Position numbers and translations under genes: made by a program
The notes under the pieces: model-generated
What the model was told of the DNA's origin: nothing
The model's input: the letters and a program-made list of their open reading frames with translations, nothing else
The model's database searches: none
Part shown: piece by piece, positions 25,495-35,909 of the stretch
Layout of the letters: every line of letters starts with the position of its first letter
Position numbering within the stretch: position 1 is the first letter of the stretch
From: Thiemannella venezuelensis
GTDB taxonomy: Bacteria; Actinomycetota; Actinomycetes; Streptosporangiales; Streptosporangiaceae
Length of the DNA: 64,000 nucleotides
NCBI RefSeq assembly: GCF_014203605.1
Contig: NZ_JACHJJ010000004.1
Location: forward strand, 310,001 to 374,000
Direction: 5' to 3'

Positions 25495-26133
25495 ATGAAC
25501 GACATCTACGTCACGCTGACCGGCAACGTCGCAGCCCCGCCGCGCCAGCACACCTTCTCCGACGGATCGCGGGTCACCTCGCTCCGGGTCGCCACGACGA
25601 GCCGCCACTTCGACCGGGAGAACCAGCAGTGGCGCAACGGGGAGACGACCTATTTCGGGGTGCGCTGCTTCCGCGGGCTCGCCGACAACGTCGCCCAGTC
25701 GGTGCACGTGGGGCAGCCGGTCGTGGTCCAGGGGCGGTTGCGCATCCGCGAGTTCGCCCACGAGGGCGAGCGCCGCTTCATGGCGGAGGTGGAGGCCAGC
25801 TCGGTCGGGCACGACCTGCGCTGGGGCGTGGGGAGCTTCAGCAAACCGCAGCGGGGCGGGGCGGCCCCGGCGCTGGGGCTGCAGGAGCGCAGTGAGCTCG
25901 ACCTCGGGACGCATGACTGGGCGCTGGGCGGCGTGGCCCCGGGCGGCCGTGCGGACGCCGCGGACCCGGACGGCGGGGCGGACGCCGCGGACGGGAGCAC
26001 CGAGACGAGCACCGAGATGAGCGCTGGGGGCGGGAACGGGGAGCCGGGCTCCGGAGACGCGGACGGCGAGGTGGTCGCCTGGGTGGCCAAGGACGACACG
26101 CCGTGGCCCGCCGACGCCCGCATGGCGGCCTGA
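25495..26133 (+). CDS. Single-stranded DNA-binding protein paralogue (SsbB-like)
   Basis: Binds single-stranded DNA through an OB fold covering residues 1-110 (IYVTLTGNVAAPPRQHTFSD, then TTYFGVRCFRGLADNVAQSV). The 100-residue tail is Gly/Asp/Ala-rich but ends VAKDDTPWPADARMAA, not with the acidic DDDIPF tip of replicative SsbA. This matches the accessory SSB of filamentous actinomycetes used in chromosome segregation during sporulation, and the neighbourhood of two dynamin-like genes agrees. The ATG at 25495 has AGGGAGG upstream. A strong hairpin terminates the gene. Confidence 0.88.
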   Translation: MNDIYVTLTGNVAAPPRQHTFSDGSRVTSLRVATTSRHFDRENQQWRNGETTYFGVRCFRGLADNVAQSVHVGQPVVVQGRLRIREFAHEGERRFMAEVEASSVGHDLRWGVGSFSKPQRGGAAPALGLQERSELDLGTHDWALGGVAPGGRADAADPDGGADAADGSTETSTEMSAGGGNGEPGSGDADGEVVAWVAKDDTPWPADARMAA

Positions 26134-26154
26134 CCGCGAAAAGGGGGAAGAGGA

Positions 26155-26183
26155 GGGGCACCGGCCCGACGGGTCGGTGCCCC
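26155..26183 (+). terminator. Terminator of ssb
   Basis: GGGGCACCGGCCC and GGGTCGGTGCCCC pair over 13 positions with one G-U pair and a three-base loop. Confidence 0.7.
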
Positions 26184-26486
26184 ACAGCCGAGGTGCGGCG
26201 GCACCGGGGAGACCGGCCGACGGTCCTGGCCGATGCCGGACCCTGCTCGTGTGACCCCTGCTCGTGTCGGACGCTGAGGCACCTGTCAGATCCAGGTAAC
26301 GCCCCGCAGCATGGCTGCTCCTTTCCCGCACGGGCCGCTCGTGGAGAGAGCGGTTTCCAGTCAGAGCGGTTTGCGATCGCGGGCCGCCTGTCGGGCGGCC
26401 CACCTTGCAAAGGTAGCGGTTCCCATCGCGTGCCGCACACTCCGCAACTATTGTGTTACACATCGTTAGTCAAAGAGGAGGGCGGG
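26184..26486 (+). promoter_or_regulatory. Upstream region of the diguanylate cyclase gene with AGCGGTTT repeats
   Basis: This roughly 300-base stretch has no credible gene. It contains AGAGCGGTTT at 26347-26356 and 26363-26372, a third AGCGGTT at 26415-26421, a hairpin at 26381-26401 (GGGCCGCC and complement) and a small dyad TGTGTTACACA at 26452-26462 close to the start. The dyad and repeats are plausible binding sites of a regulator of the cyclase gene; I could not match them to a known box. Confidence 0.4.
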
Positions 26487-27785
26487 ATGGCGGTGCCCAG
26501 TCACACCCCGGTCAAGCCGCGCGACGGCGTGTCGGCCTTGGCCGGTCGGTGGCCTCTGCTCGGGCAGCGCCGTCCGCTGGTCGCCTACCTGTGCGGGGTC
26601 GTGGCCCTGGAGGTGCTCGCGTTCGCGGTCCTCGTCGCCACGGGCGACCTGCGCTGGTCCGACCCGCCGACGTTCGCGGCGCTGCTGCTGTGCGGCGCGG
26701 TCTGCATCGAGGCGACCCGGCGGCTCGGCATCCCCGCCGGGGTCTCCAGGGACCTGCTGTCCGCCTGGTGGCTCCCGGTCGCCCTGCTCCTGCCGCCGGT
26801 CTACGCGCTTCTCGCCCCCATACCACTGCAGATCATGCTTCAGAGGCGGGTGCGCGAGACGGTCGTCTACCGGCGGGTCCTCAGCGCGGCCGCTATCGGG
26901 CTGGCCGGATGCGCGACCTCCGTGCTGTTCCACGCGATCGCCGGGGGCCCGGCGGCGCTGACCGCCGGCGAGGGAGGGCCGATCCTCGTCGCGGTCGGCT
27001 GCGCCGCGCTGTTCACTGTGATCAACACGGCGCTGATCGCCGTCGCGGCGCACACCGCGGATCCCGAGGGCCGCTGGCGGGAGGTGCTGTGGGACCGGGA
27101 GAGCCTCACTCTCGACGTGGTCGAGCTCTGCCTCGGGGTCATCGTGGCCATCACCTGCGGGATCAACCCCGCACTGCTGGTCCTGGCGCTGCCCCCGGTG
27201 GTCCTGCTGCAGCGGAGCCTCCTGCACGCCCAGCTCCAGGCGGCGGCCCGCACCGACTCCAAGACCGGTCTGCTCAACGCCGCCGCCTGGCAGCGCGAGG
27301 CGGACACCGAGATCGGCAGGGCCCGGCGGAGCGGGGAGAGCCTCGCCCTCCTGATCATCGACATCGACCACTTCAAACGCGTCAACGACGGCTACGGCCA
27401 CCTGGTCGGGGACCAGGTCCTGGTCGGCGTGGCCGCCACGCTGCGCAGCCAGCTCCGCGACTACGACGTGGTGGGCCGGTTCGGCGGGGAGGAGTTCGTC
27501 GTCCTGCTGCCGCGGGCCGACGTGACCGAAGCCCGGAGGGTCGCCGAGCGGCTGCGGTCCCGCATCTCTCGGATGGCGGTCCCCACCGACGGGGCCATGA
27601 TCAGCGTGACGGTCTCGGCCGGCGTGTCGATCATGAATGTGCACGGCAACGACCTCATCGAGCTGCTCGCCGCGGCCGACCTGGCCCTCTACCGCGCCAA
27701 GGAGCTCGGCCGGGACCGCGTCTGCCTGCCCGCCGTGGTCGTGCCTCCGGCGAGCCCGCCGAGCCCCGGGAACGCGTCCGACTGA
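26487..27785 (+). CDS. Membrane diguanylate cyclase (GGDEF domain)
   Basis: Makes cyclic di-GMP, which controls development in filamentous actinomycetes. The product has 432 residues: about six to seven membrane helices in residues 20-255, then a GGDEF domain from about 262 to 420 (TDSKTGLLNAAAWQREAD, IDIDHFKRVNDGYGH, and RFGGEEFVVLLP). The active-site GGEEF is intact, and RDYD five residues before it is a product-inhibition I-site (RxxD). No EAL domain is present. The ATG at 26487 follows AAGAGGAGGG. The membrane part is a candidate sensor of unknown ligand. Confidence 0.9.
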   Translation: MAVPSHTPVKPRDGVSALAGRWPLLGQRRPLVAYLCGVVALEVLAFAVLVATGDLRWSDPPTFAALLLCGAVCIEATRRLGIPAGVSRDLLSAWWLPVALLLPPVYALLAPIPLQIMLQRRVRETVVYRRVLSAAAIGLAGCATSVLFHAIAGGPAALTAGEGGPILVAVGCAALFTVINTALIAVAAHTADPEGRWREVLWDRESLTLDVVELCLGVIVAITCGINPALLVLALPPVVLLQRSLLHAQLQAAARTDSKTGLLNAAAWQREADTEIGRARRSGESLALLIIDIDHFKRVNDGYGHLVGDQVLVGVAATLRSQLRDYDVVGRFGGEEFVVLLPRADVTEARRVAERLRSRISRMAVPTDGAMISVTVSAGVSIMNVHGNDLIELLAAADLALYRAKELGRDRVCLPAVVVPPASPPSPGNASD

Positions 27786-27852
27786 ACGGAGTCCGGCCGG
27801 GGCGCGGCTCGTGGCGGGCGGCGGCCCGGCGACAGGCCCTAAGCTAGAGGGC

Positions 27853-29517
<1,665 letters not shown>

Positions 29518-29529
29518 CGCGGAGCACCC

Positions 29530-29575
29530 GGAGGCTCCGGGCTCCCCTCACCGGTGAGGGGAGCCCGGAGCCTCC
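29530..29575. terminator. 46-bp perfect palindrome, bidirectional terminator
   Basis: Two 23-base arms meet without spacer (left arm begins GGAGGCTCCGGGCTCC, right arm begins GGTGAGGGGAGCCC). GAGCAC/GTGCTC outside the arms could lengthen the stem past a two-base bulge. It separates ettA from the convergent glucosidase gene. Confidence 0.85.
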
Positions 29576-29598
29576 GTGCTCTCACGGAGGCGCGGCGC

Positions 29599-31128
29599 TC
29601 ACGGGGTGTGCAGCCAGGCGGCCGTGTCCGGCGGGAGCAGGCCGTCTTCCACCGGGGCGCTGGCGATCAGGACGCGGTCGTGCGGCGGGAGCCGTACGGG
29701 CTCGGGACCGCAGTTGACCGCGCAGGTCAGCGGGGCGCGGGTGAAGAAGAGCGCACCCTCGGGAGAGTCCAGCCAGGTGACGCGGGCGGGCAGCGAGCCG
29801 TGCAGCTCCCGCCGGGCGCGCAGGGCCTCCCGGTAGAAGGAGAGCGTCGAGTCCGGGTCGCCCGCCTGCCGTTCCGCGGTCAGCGCGGCCCACTCGACCG
29901 GCTGGGGGAGCCACGGGGCGACCCCCGGGGGCGCGAAGCCGTACGGCTCCTCGGTGCCGGACCAGGGGATGGGCACCCGGCAGCCGTCCCGGCCGGGGAG
30001 CCTCCCCTTCGAGCGGGTGAAGATGGGATCCTGCCGGGCCTGCGGGGGGATGTCCTTCACCTCGGGGAGGCCGAGTTCCTCCCCCTGGTAGAGGTATGCC
30101 GAGCCGGGCAGGGCGAGCATGGTCAGCAGCGCCGCCCGGGCCCTGGCGAGGCCGGTGGTGGAGCTCGTCAGGCCCTCGCCGTAGCGGGTCACGTGGCGCA
30201 CCACGTCGTGGTTGGAGAGCACCCAGGTGGGGGAGGCCCCGGTGGCCAGGGTGTCGTCGATGACGGTCCGGAACGCGGTGGGCGACCAGGGCGCCTCCAG
30301 CCAGGCGAAGTTGAAGCTCTGGTGCAGCTCGTCCGGGCGGAGGTAGCGGGCGAGGTCCTCGACGGAGTCGGTCCACACCTCCCCGACCGCCATCCGGTCC
30401 CCGGGGTAGGAGTCGAGCACCTTGCGCCACTCCCGGTAGACCTCGTGCACCTCGGGACGGCCCCAGATGGGGGAGTCCGCCGTGAAGGACTGCGTCTCGG
30501 CCGTGGCGTCGGGCAGGTCCTCGGCCTTGTACAGGCCCATCGCCACGTCGATCCTGAACCCGTCCACCCCCCGGTCCAGCCAGAACCGCAGCACGTCGAT
30601 GAACTCGGCGTGCACCTCGGGGTTGCGCCAGTTGAGGTCGGGCTGGGCGGAGTCGAACAGGTGGAGGTACCACTGGCCGTCGGGGAGCCTGGTCCAGGCG
30701 GGACCGCTGAAGACCGACTGCCAGTTGTTGGGCGGGAGCTCCCCGCCGTCCCGGAACACGTAGCGCTCGCGCCCCTCGCCGCGCAGGGCGGCCTGGAACC
30801 AGGGGTGCTCCGAGGAGCTGTGGTTGGGCACGATGTCCACGATCACGCGCAGCCCGAGGGCGTGCGCGTCGGCCACCATCGCGTCGAAGTCGGCCAGGGT
30901 GCCGAAGAGGGGGTCCACGTCGCGGTAGTCGGCCACGTCGTAACCGCCGTCGGCCATGGGCGAGCGGTAGAACGGGGTCAGCCAGATCGCGTCGACCCCG
31001 AGCTCGGCGAGGTACGGCAGGCGCCGCCGGACGCCCGCCAGATCGCCGACGCCGTCTCCTGAGGCGTCGGCGAAACTGCGGACGTAGATCTCGTAGACGA
31101 CGGCCTCACGCCACCAGGGGGTCTCCAT
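29599..31128 (-). CDS. GH13 alpha-glucosidase / oligo-1,6-glucosidase
   Basis: Retaining glycosidase of 509 residues that releases glucose from malto- or isomalto-oligosaccharides in the cytoplasm (no signal peptide). GH13 motifs are VDIVPNHSS (region I), GFRIDVAMGL with nucleophile D194 (II), AVGEVW with acid/base E250 (III) and LSNHDVVR with D308 (IV). The start WWREAVVYEIYVRSFADASGDGVGDL is typical of the alpha-glucosidase/oligo-1,6-glucosidase group; trehalose-6-phosphate hydrolase is less likely without a PTS gene nearby. The globin gene lies 30 bases upstream on the same strand. Confidence 0.9.
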   Translation of the reverse strand: METPWWREAVVYEIYVRSFADASGDGVGDLAGVRRRLPYLAELGVDAIWLTPFYRSPMADGGYDVADYRDVDPLFGTLADFDAMVADAHALGLRVIVDIVPNHSSSEHPWFQAALRGEGRERYVFRDGGELPPNNWQSVFSGPAWTRLPDGQWYLHLFDSAQPDLNWRNPEVHAEFIDVLRFWLDRGVDGFRIDVAMGLYKAEDLPDATAETQSFTADSPIWGRPEVHEVYREWRKVLDSYPGDRMAVGEVWTDSVEDLARYLRPDELHQSFNFAWLEAPWSPTAFRTVIDDTLATGASPTWVLSNHDVVRHVTRYGEGLTSSTTGLARARAALLTMLALPGSAYLYQGEELGLPEVKDIPPQARQDPIFTRSKGRLPGRDGCRVPIPWSGTEEPYGFAPPGVAPWLPQPVEWAALTAERQAGDPDSTLSFYREALRARRELHGSLPARVTWLDSPEGALFFTRAPLTCAVNCGPEPVRLPPHDRVLIASAPVEDGLLPPDTAAWLHTP

Positions 31129-31158
31129 GTGTCATGAGTTGCCCCCGGGAGGTGAGGT

Positions 31159-31557
31159 TCATGCCTCGGGCGCGTTGACCATGCTGTGCGCGGCGTAGAC
31201 CATGTAGTCCCACAGGCGCTTCTCCAGCTCGGCCGGGAGCTCCAGGGAGAGCACCGCGTCGTGCATGTGCTTCAGCCAGGCGTCGCGCTCGGCGCCACCG
31301 ATGACGAACGGGTTGTGCCGCATCCGCAGCCGGGGGTGGCCGCGCTGCTGGCTGTAGGTGCCGGGTCCGCCCCAGTACTGGATCAGGAAGAGGCTGAGCC
31401 GGTCCTCGGCCCCGGCGAGGTCCTCCTCGGGGTAGAGCGGCAGGAGCAGCGGGTCGTCCACGACTCCCTGGTAGAAGCGGTGCACGAGGCGGCGGAAGGT
31501 CTCCTCGCCGCCCACGGCGTCGTAGAAGGACTGGGGTTCCTCGGTGGTACCTGACAC
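31159..31557 (-). CDS. Group II truncated haemoglobin (GlbO type)
   Basis: Haem protein of 132 residues binding O2 or peroxide; in actinomycetes it is linked to respiration and redox protection. The proximal His is H81 in LRMRHNPF, W94 (AWLKHM) is the group II G8 Trp, and Tyr29 in RFYQGV is the distal B10 residue. Translation starts at a GTG (31557). The closest match in memory is mycobacterial GlbO. It shares a strand with the channel gene upstream, separated by 20 bases, and the glucosidase gene downstream, so co-transcription is possible without a clear functional link. Confidence 0.93.
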   Translation of the reverse strand: MSGTTEEPQSFYDAVGGEETFRRLVHRFYQGVVDDPLLLPLYPEEDLAGAEDRLSLFLIQYWGGPGTYSQQRGHPRLRMRHNPFVIGGAERDAWLKHMHDAVLSLELPAELEKRLWDYMVYAAHSMVNAPEA

Positions 31558-31577
31558 GCCTTCCAGCCTAGGCGACG

Positions 31578-32636
31578 TCAGCCGGCGATCGTGATGGACG
31601 CCCGGTCCAGGGCGGCCTTGACCCGCAGCCGGATCTCCCGGGCGACCTGGGCCTGGCAGGACGGGATCGTCTTGACGCTGATCCGGAAGACGAGGGCGGT
31701 GTCGGAGATCTGCTCGATCCCCCAGACCTGCGGCTCCTCGACGATGACGACGTCGCGGTACTCGGGGTCGTCCCAGATCTCGCCGGTCACCTGGCCGAGC
31801 AGCTCGCGGACCTGGGGGACGTCGGCGGTGTAGGCGACCGGGACGTCCACGGTCGCGCGGGACCAGCCCTGGGACTCGTTGCCGACGCGGGTGATGGTGC
31901 CGTTGCGGATGTACCAGACCCGGCCGTCGGCGTCGCGCACCCGGGTGATCCGCAGGGTGACGGCCTCGACGGTGCCGGTGGTGGCGGCGCCGACCGCGGC
32001 GCCCACGTCGATCACGTCGCCCACGCCGTACTGGTCCTCCAGGAGCATGAACATGCCGGCGATGAAGTCCTTGACGAGTTCCTGGGCGCCGAAGCCGACG
32101 GCCACGCCCACGATGCCGACGCTGGTCAGCAGGGGGGCGATGGGGACGGAGAGGCGCTCCAGCACGGTCAGGACCGCGGTGCCGACGATGACGATCGAGG
32201 CGACGGGCCGCAGCACCGAGCCGATGGTCTCGGCGCGCTGCCTGCGCCGTTCGGCGGCGACGGCGTCGAGCCCCTCGGGCTGCACGGTCTGCCTGCCGCG
32301 CAGCCGCCCGGCGATCGAGCTCCCGGTGGAGGAGGCCGCGCGCCGTACCACCCGGGTGATCAGACGGTGGGCCACCTTCCGCAGGACGAACGCGATCACC
32401 AGGATGAGCGCGATGGAGAGCAGACCCGCGATCACGGGCGCCCAGGTCGCGGGCAGGAAGGAGTACACGATGCCGCAGAGTACGTCACTCTCACCGCCGC
32501 CGGCCTTGCACGCGTTGCTCAGTCCCTCGCTCATGTGCGTGGTGAAGTCCAGGATCGACGGGGTCGACGTCGGCGACGGCGAGGGGACCGGACTCGATGA
32601 GGGCACAGGGGTGGGGCTGGGAGACAGCGGGAACAC
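31578..32636 (-). CDS. MscS-family mechanosensitive ion channel
   Basis: Membrane channel of 352 residues that opens on osmotic downshock. An exported Ser/Pro/Thr-rich segment (residues 1-30) is followed by helices near 62-85 and 140-160 and the pore helix region [23 protein letters not shown] at about 168-190; the beta domain follows ([11 protein letters not shown], then [27 protein letters not shown] interrupted by usual turns) and a C-terminal alpha-beta domain. GTG start at 32636 with GGGAGG nine bases upstream. The N-terminal extension is longer than in E. coli MscS. Confidence 0.9.
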   Translation of the reverse strand: MFPLSPSPTPVPSSSPVPSPSPTSTPSILDFTTHMSEGLSNACKAGGGESDVLCGIVYSFLPATWAPVIAGLLSIALILVIAFVLRKVAHRLITRVVRRAASSTGSSIAGRLRGRQTVQPEGLDAVAAERRRQRAETIGSVLRPVASIVIVGTAVLTVLERLSVPIAPLLTSVGIVGVAVGFGAQELVKDFIAGMFMLLEDQYGVGDVIDVGAAVGAATTGTVEAVTLRITRVRDADGRVWYIRNGTITRVGNESQGWSRATVDVPVAYTADVPQVRELLGQVTGEIWDDPEYRDVVIVEEPQVWGIEQISDTALVFRISVKTIPSCQAQVAREIRLRVKAALDRASITIAG

Positions 32637-33020
32637 GGAGAGGATCCTCCCGGATCGGTTCGGTCGGCAGCGGGATCACGTCATCGACAGGACCCATATT
32701 GCCGACCGAACCGGCCGTCGTCACATCACGCCGGGGAAGACGGGGACATCGGGACCCGGGGCCGCGGGGGGCGGGTCCTGATGCTCCGGTGACGTCCGGC
32801 ATGGCGCGGGACACACACCCGGAAGTGTGCCCCGTGCCCTTTCCGCGGGGGAGTCTCCCCCGATCGCCGCCCGACGAGCTCGGACGGCAGTCTGAGTTTC
32901 GGAGCCGGCGGGGTGCCAGCGTCCGGGGACGCTCCGCACCGGTCACCCCGCCGGCTCCGCCGAGCCGCGGTGGGCGCGGTGAACCCGGACGGCTGCGCTC
33001 CGTCCCGGATCACCGCTGTC
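32637..33020. other. Intergenic region without a credible gene
   Basis: About 380 bases between two minus-strand genes. It holds a small hairpin at 32846-32862 (CGGGGGA, GTC, TCCCCCG) and the large terminator at 32901-32958. Open frames here have no ribosome-binding site and show composition typical of shadows. Confidence 0.5.
32901..32958 (-). terminator. Compound hairpin terminator of the 33021-33308 gene
   Basis: Outer arms GGAGCCGGCGGGGTG (32901-32915) and their exact complement (32944-32958) enclose an inner hairpin AGCGTCC/GGACGCT (32918-32933). Confidence 0.7.
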
Positions 33021-33308
33021 TCACTCTCCCACCGCGGCGAGCACGCGTGCGACCTTGGTCGCGGCACCGGCGGGGTCCTCCGCCGTGTGCATCCGCTCGC
33101 CCCAGGACCACCAGTAGTACCAATCCGGATGGCTGGGCATGGCGGCCTGGGCTCGGCAGGTGACGTTCTCCGCCAGGCTGGTCGCGTTCGGGTTGATCAC
33201 GCGGACGAAAACGCGACCCGTCCGGGTCCGCACCACCCGGGCGTGCAGCCCGCGAGCGTCAAGTTCTGACACCAAGCGCTCCAGGTGCCCGAAGTCGTCT
33301 TCCTGCAC
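33021..33308 (-). CDS. Small hypothetical protein divergent from an HTH/TPR regulator
   Basis: A 95-residue soluble protein. It starts at a GTG with GGAGGG nine bases upstream (MQEDDFGHLERLVSELDARG), has an alpha-beta beginning and a striking aromatic run HPDWYYWWSWGERMH near residue 65, then an Ala/Val helix. I recall similar short proteins beside HTH regulators in actinomycetes, but no function or family name. It has its own terminator and diverges from the regulator at 33646 across a 337-base spacer. Confidence 0.65.
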   Translation of the reverse strand: MQEDDFGHLERLVSELDARGLHARVVRTRTGRVFVRVINPNATSLAENVTCRAQAAMPSHPDWYYWWSWGERMHTAEDPAGAATKVARVLAAVGE

Positions 33309-33645
33309 CTCTTTCCCTCCTCTGGTCCGATCCGGCGCTGATTCGTCCCTTTTCCATGCTGCGAATCAGTGCTGGTTGGCCAAAGATGACTCACCGTGGC
33401 CCAGGGGTCAACGGCGAGGAAAGGGGGGTCAGGGTGGGCGTTCTCCCAAGTAGGTTGAAAGAAGCAGTCCGGGGGGAGACGATCCTTAGCCGAAGGCGCT
33501 ATTCGCGGGTTCCGGTTGAGCCAAAGGTGGTCCATCATTCTCGGTAGGCGCAGCGCGACACAGGAGTCACGCTGAGTCAGCGGGAGAGGACCGGTCGGGA
33601 CACAGTGTGCCAGCCCGCCCAGCTGGTCACGAGAGAGGGGCCGGT
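33309..33645. other. Divergent spacer upstream of the HTH/TPR regulator
   Basis: A 337-base spacer of lower GC content than the surroundings. It must contain promoters for both flanking genes. TTGGCCAAAGATG (about 33376) and GAGCCAAAGGTGG (about 33519) share a CCAAAGnTG core, which may be a repeat bound by the regulator. I see no gene in it. Confidence 0.4.
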
Positions 33646-35214
33646 ATGTCCGGCAGGCAGCACAGGGAAACAGAGTTGGCGCGGCGGATCCGGGCGCGAG
33701 GCCTGGCCGCGGGACGCACCTCGGCCCAGATCGCCGAGGAGATCCATGAGAAGTGCGGTCCGCAGTTCGGGACGACGCGCATCAAGGGTCACCGTCTCGC
33801 GCACGGCATCGCTCTCGCGGACGTGATCGAACAGGTAAGGGCACTGTTCGAACGCGACGCGAAGCCGGCGCCGGGCATCGGGGAGACGCTTCTGTCCGCC
33901 TACGAGAGCGGGCTGAAGCGACCCGGACCCGAATATCTGCACTATCTGTGCACCGTCTACCGGGTGGAACCGGTCGCCCTCGGATACGAGGGTCCGTGCA
34001 TCTGCGGCCACGGCCACAAGATGCCCGGTGTCGTCCGAGGCGATCTCCAGGAGGGAAAACCCGACACTTCCCCCGATCCGCGTGAGCTGTGGATGAAGCA
34101 GATCAACAGCGATTCCTCTGCGGACGGGGGCGAGGAGGACGAGAACGTGCTACGGAGAACGCTTTTGGGACTTTTGGCCGGCGGCGCCGCCACGCTGGAC
34201 GGCCAGGTGCTCGGATCGGTGGAGAGCATACGCAGGAGGATGGACGACACCCTGGTGTCGGCGACCGTCTCGCCCGCCATGCTCGACCAGTGGGAAGAGG
34301 CCACCGTCGGCTTCGGCCGCCAGTACATGAACACGCCGCCGCTCCGGCTGCTCTGCGACGTGCTGCTGGAGTTCAGCTCCGTGCGCAAGGCCATGGAGCG
34401 GCGTCAACCGGTCGACCTGCAGGAGCGGTTGTGCCGGATGGCGGCCCAGCTCGCCGGCCTGAGTGGAATGATCATGGTGAACCTGGGCGACCACCGGATG
34501 GCCAGGTCCTTCTTCCGGACCGGCAGGACGGCGGCGGACGAGACCGGGGACCGCGCGCTGCGCGCCTGGGTCACGGCGAGGGAGGCGCTGGTCCCGCTCT
34601 ACTACGGCGACCCGCGCGAGGCCCTCAACCTCGCCAAGAAGAGCCGCGACATGGCGGGTCAGACCCCCTGCGCCGCCCAGGCCATGGCGCCGGTGGTGGA
34701 GGCCCGGGCGATCGCGATGATCTCGGGCGCGGGCAAGAAGGACGCCGTCGACCAGGCCAAGCGGGCACTCTCCCGGGCCAGGGCGGCGTTCTCCCAGATG
34801 CCCGTCGTCGACCAGGAGGACCTGGCCTTCGGCTACACCGAGCGCCAGCTCTACTTCCACCAGGGCGACGCCCTGGTCAGGCTGGGGCAGGCCATGGAGG
34901 CCGACCTCATCCTGGAGCAGGCGCTCACCAAGTACAGCCCGTCCGACTGGCTCGACCCGGCTCTCATCAGGTTCGACCGGGCCAAGTGCAAGGTGATCGA
35001 GGGCGACCTCGCCGAGGCGCTGACGATGGCGAAGGAGGCGATCGCCGGGCTGGACGAGGGGTGCCGTCCCGACATCGTGGTGCAGCGGGCCATGGAGGTG
35101 GCCAAGCTCGTCGAGCTCAAGGACCCCGCCCACCCCGATCTCAAGGAGTACCGGGAGGCGCTGCAGGCCGCTTCGGTGACCGAGCCGCTGGGGTCGAGGG
35201 TCGATTCCGTATGA
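33646..35214 (+). CDS. HTH regulator with C-terminal TPR-like helical repeats
   Basis: A 522-residue protein. Residues about 5-110 form an atypical helix-turn-helix region (AGRTSAQIAEEIHEKCGPQF, then SAYESGLKRPGPEYLHYLC), followed by a CICGHGH knot-like motif and a long all-helical part (residues 170-510) whose spacing resembles TPR repeats. That layout is shared by peptide- or partner-responsive regulators (RRNPP type) and by NsdA-like developmental regulators of Streptomyces. The ATG at 33646 has GAGAGAGGGG upstream. It overlaps the GNAT gene by ATGA. Regulated genes are unknown; the neighbouring small gene and the 30-residue frame downstream are candidates. Confidence 0.75.
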   Translation: MSGRQHRETELARRIRARGLAAGRTSAQIAEEIHEKCGPQFGTTRIKGHRLAHGIALADVIEQVRALFERDAKPAPGIGETLLSAYESGLKRPGPEYLHYLCTVYRVEPVALGYEGPCICGHGHKMPGVVRGDLQEGKPDTSPDPRELWMKQINSDSSADGGEEDENVLRRTLLGLLAGGAATLDGQVLGSVESIRRRMDDTLVSATVSPAMLDQWEEATVGFGRQYMNTPPLRLLCDVLLEFSSVRKAMERRQPVDLQERLCRMAAQLAGLSGMIMVNLGDHRMARSFFRTGRTAADETGDRALRAWVTAREALVPLYYGDPREALNLAKKSRDMAGQTPCAAQAMAPVVEARAIAMISGAGKKDAVDQAKRALSRARAAFSQMPVVDQEDLAFGYTERQLYFHQGDALVRLGQAMEADLILEQALTKYSPSDWLDPALIRFDRAKCKVIEGDLAEALTMAKEAIAGLDEGCRPDIVVQRAMEVAKLVELKDPAHPDLKEYREALQAASVTEPLGSRVDSV

Positions 35215-35705
35215 ACGACGTCGAGATCAGGCGTTATCGCTGGTCTGACCTCGAATCCGTCTGGGCGCTGCACCAGATCTGCCTCGCCCAGGTCGGGCTC
35301 TCCCCGGGCGACGGCATCTGGTACGACGACGACTTCCCCCGGATCAACGAGATCTACCTGGCCGATCGGGGGGAGTTCCTCGTCGGGGAGGTCCCCGGGG
35401 GGCGTGTCGTGGCGATGGGCGGGATCCGCCGGATCGACGGCGAGACCGCGGAGATGTGCCGCCTGCGCGTCCATCCGGAGTTCCAGCGGCGCGGGTACGG
35501 CGCGCGGATGGTATCGGCCCTGGAAGCGCGGGCGATCGAGCTGGGCTACCTGCGGCTCAGGGGGGACACGACGCTGAACCAGCCGGCCGCCATCGAGCTC
35601 TACCGCAAGTACGGCTGGCGCGAGATCCGCCGGGAGGAGTGCGGCGGATGCGTCGTGCTGTACGGGGAGAAGGAGCTGGTCGAGGCGATGTCGACCTCGA
35701 CGTGA
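35211..35705 (+). CDS. GNAT family N-acetyltransferase
   Basis: Cytoplasmic acetyltransferase of 164 residues that uses acetyl-CoA. Motif A with the pyrophosphate loop is RVHPEFQRRGYGARMVSALE (residues about 83-102, R-x-x-G-x-G/A type), and the C-terminal NQPAAIELYRKYGWREI is typical of the fold. The acceptor (amine, peptide or protein) is unknown. Its ATG overlaps the regulator stop, so it is the second gene of the same operon. Modification of a product or resistance to it would fit a peptide-related locus, but this is inference. Confidence 0.85.
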   Translation: MNDVEIRRYRWSDLESVWALHQICLAQVGLSPGDGIWYDDDFPRINEIYLADRGEFLVGEVPGGRVVAMGGIRRIDGETAEMCRLRVHPEFQRRGYGARMVSALEARAIELGYLRLRGDTTLNQPAAIELYRKYGWREIRREECGGCVVLYGEKELVEAMSTST

Positions 35706-35808
35706 CGGCCTGGACTTCCAGACTGTTCCTTTATCGGGCATTGCCATCCGGCGAGAGGCCGGAGAACTTGTTCTTCGTACCCGGTTCCCCGCTCGGTCAG
35801 AGGTCGCA

Positions 35809-35901
35809 ATGAAGAAGATCATTGTTCACAAGCCCGGCACCGTCAGGCTCAGCGGTGCTTCCAGCGTCATCCACACGGGGTGGAGGGCAGCCTCCGACTG
35901 A
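35809..35901 (+). CDS. Candidate 30-residue peptide gene
   Basis: Short open frame not recognised as any family. It starts MKKIIVHKPGTVRLSG and ends TGWRAASD: a basic N-terminal half and a Ser/Gly/Ala/Trp-containing C-terminal half. AGAGG lies five bases before the ATG. Eight bases after the stop begins a strong terminator. It follows the HTH/TPR regulator and GNAT genes on the same strand after about 100 bases. These features suit a secreted or modified peptide or a small signalling peptide, yet such short frames also occur by chance. Confidence 0.45.
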   Translation: MKKIIVHKPGTVRLSGASSVIHTGWRAASD

Positions 35902-35909
35902 GTGTGTCC

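Noticed and set aside
32597-33163. 188-codon plus-strand frame across the MscS upstream region
   Set aside because: It starts inside the MscS N-terminus on the opposite strand, runs through a terminator and into a real minus-strand gene, and has shadow-like composition.
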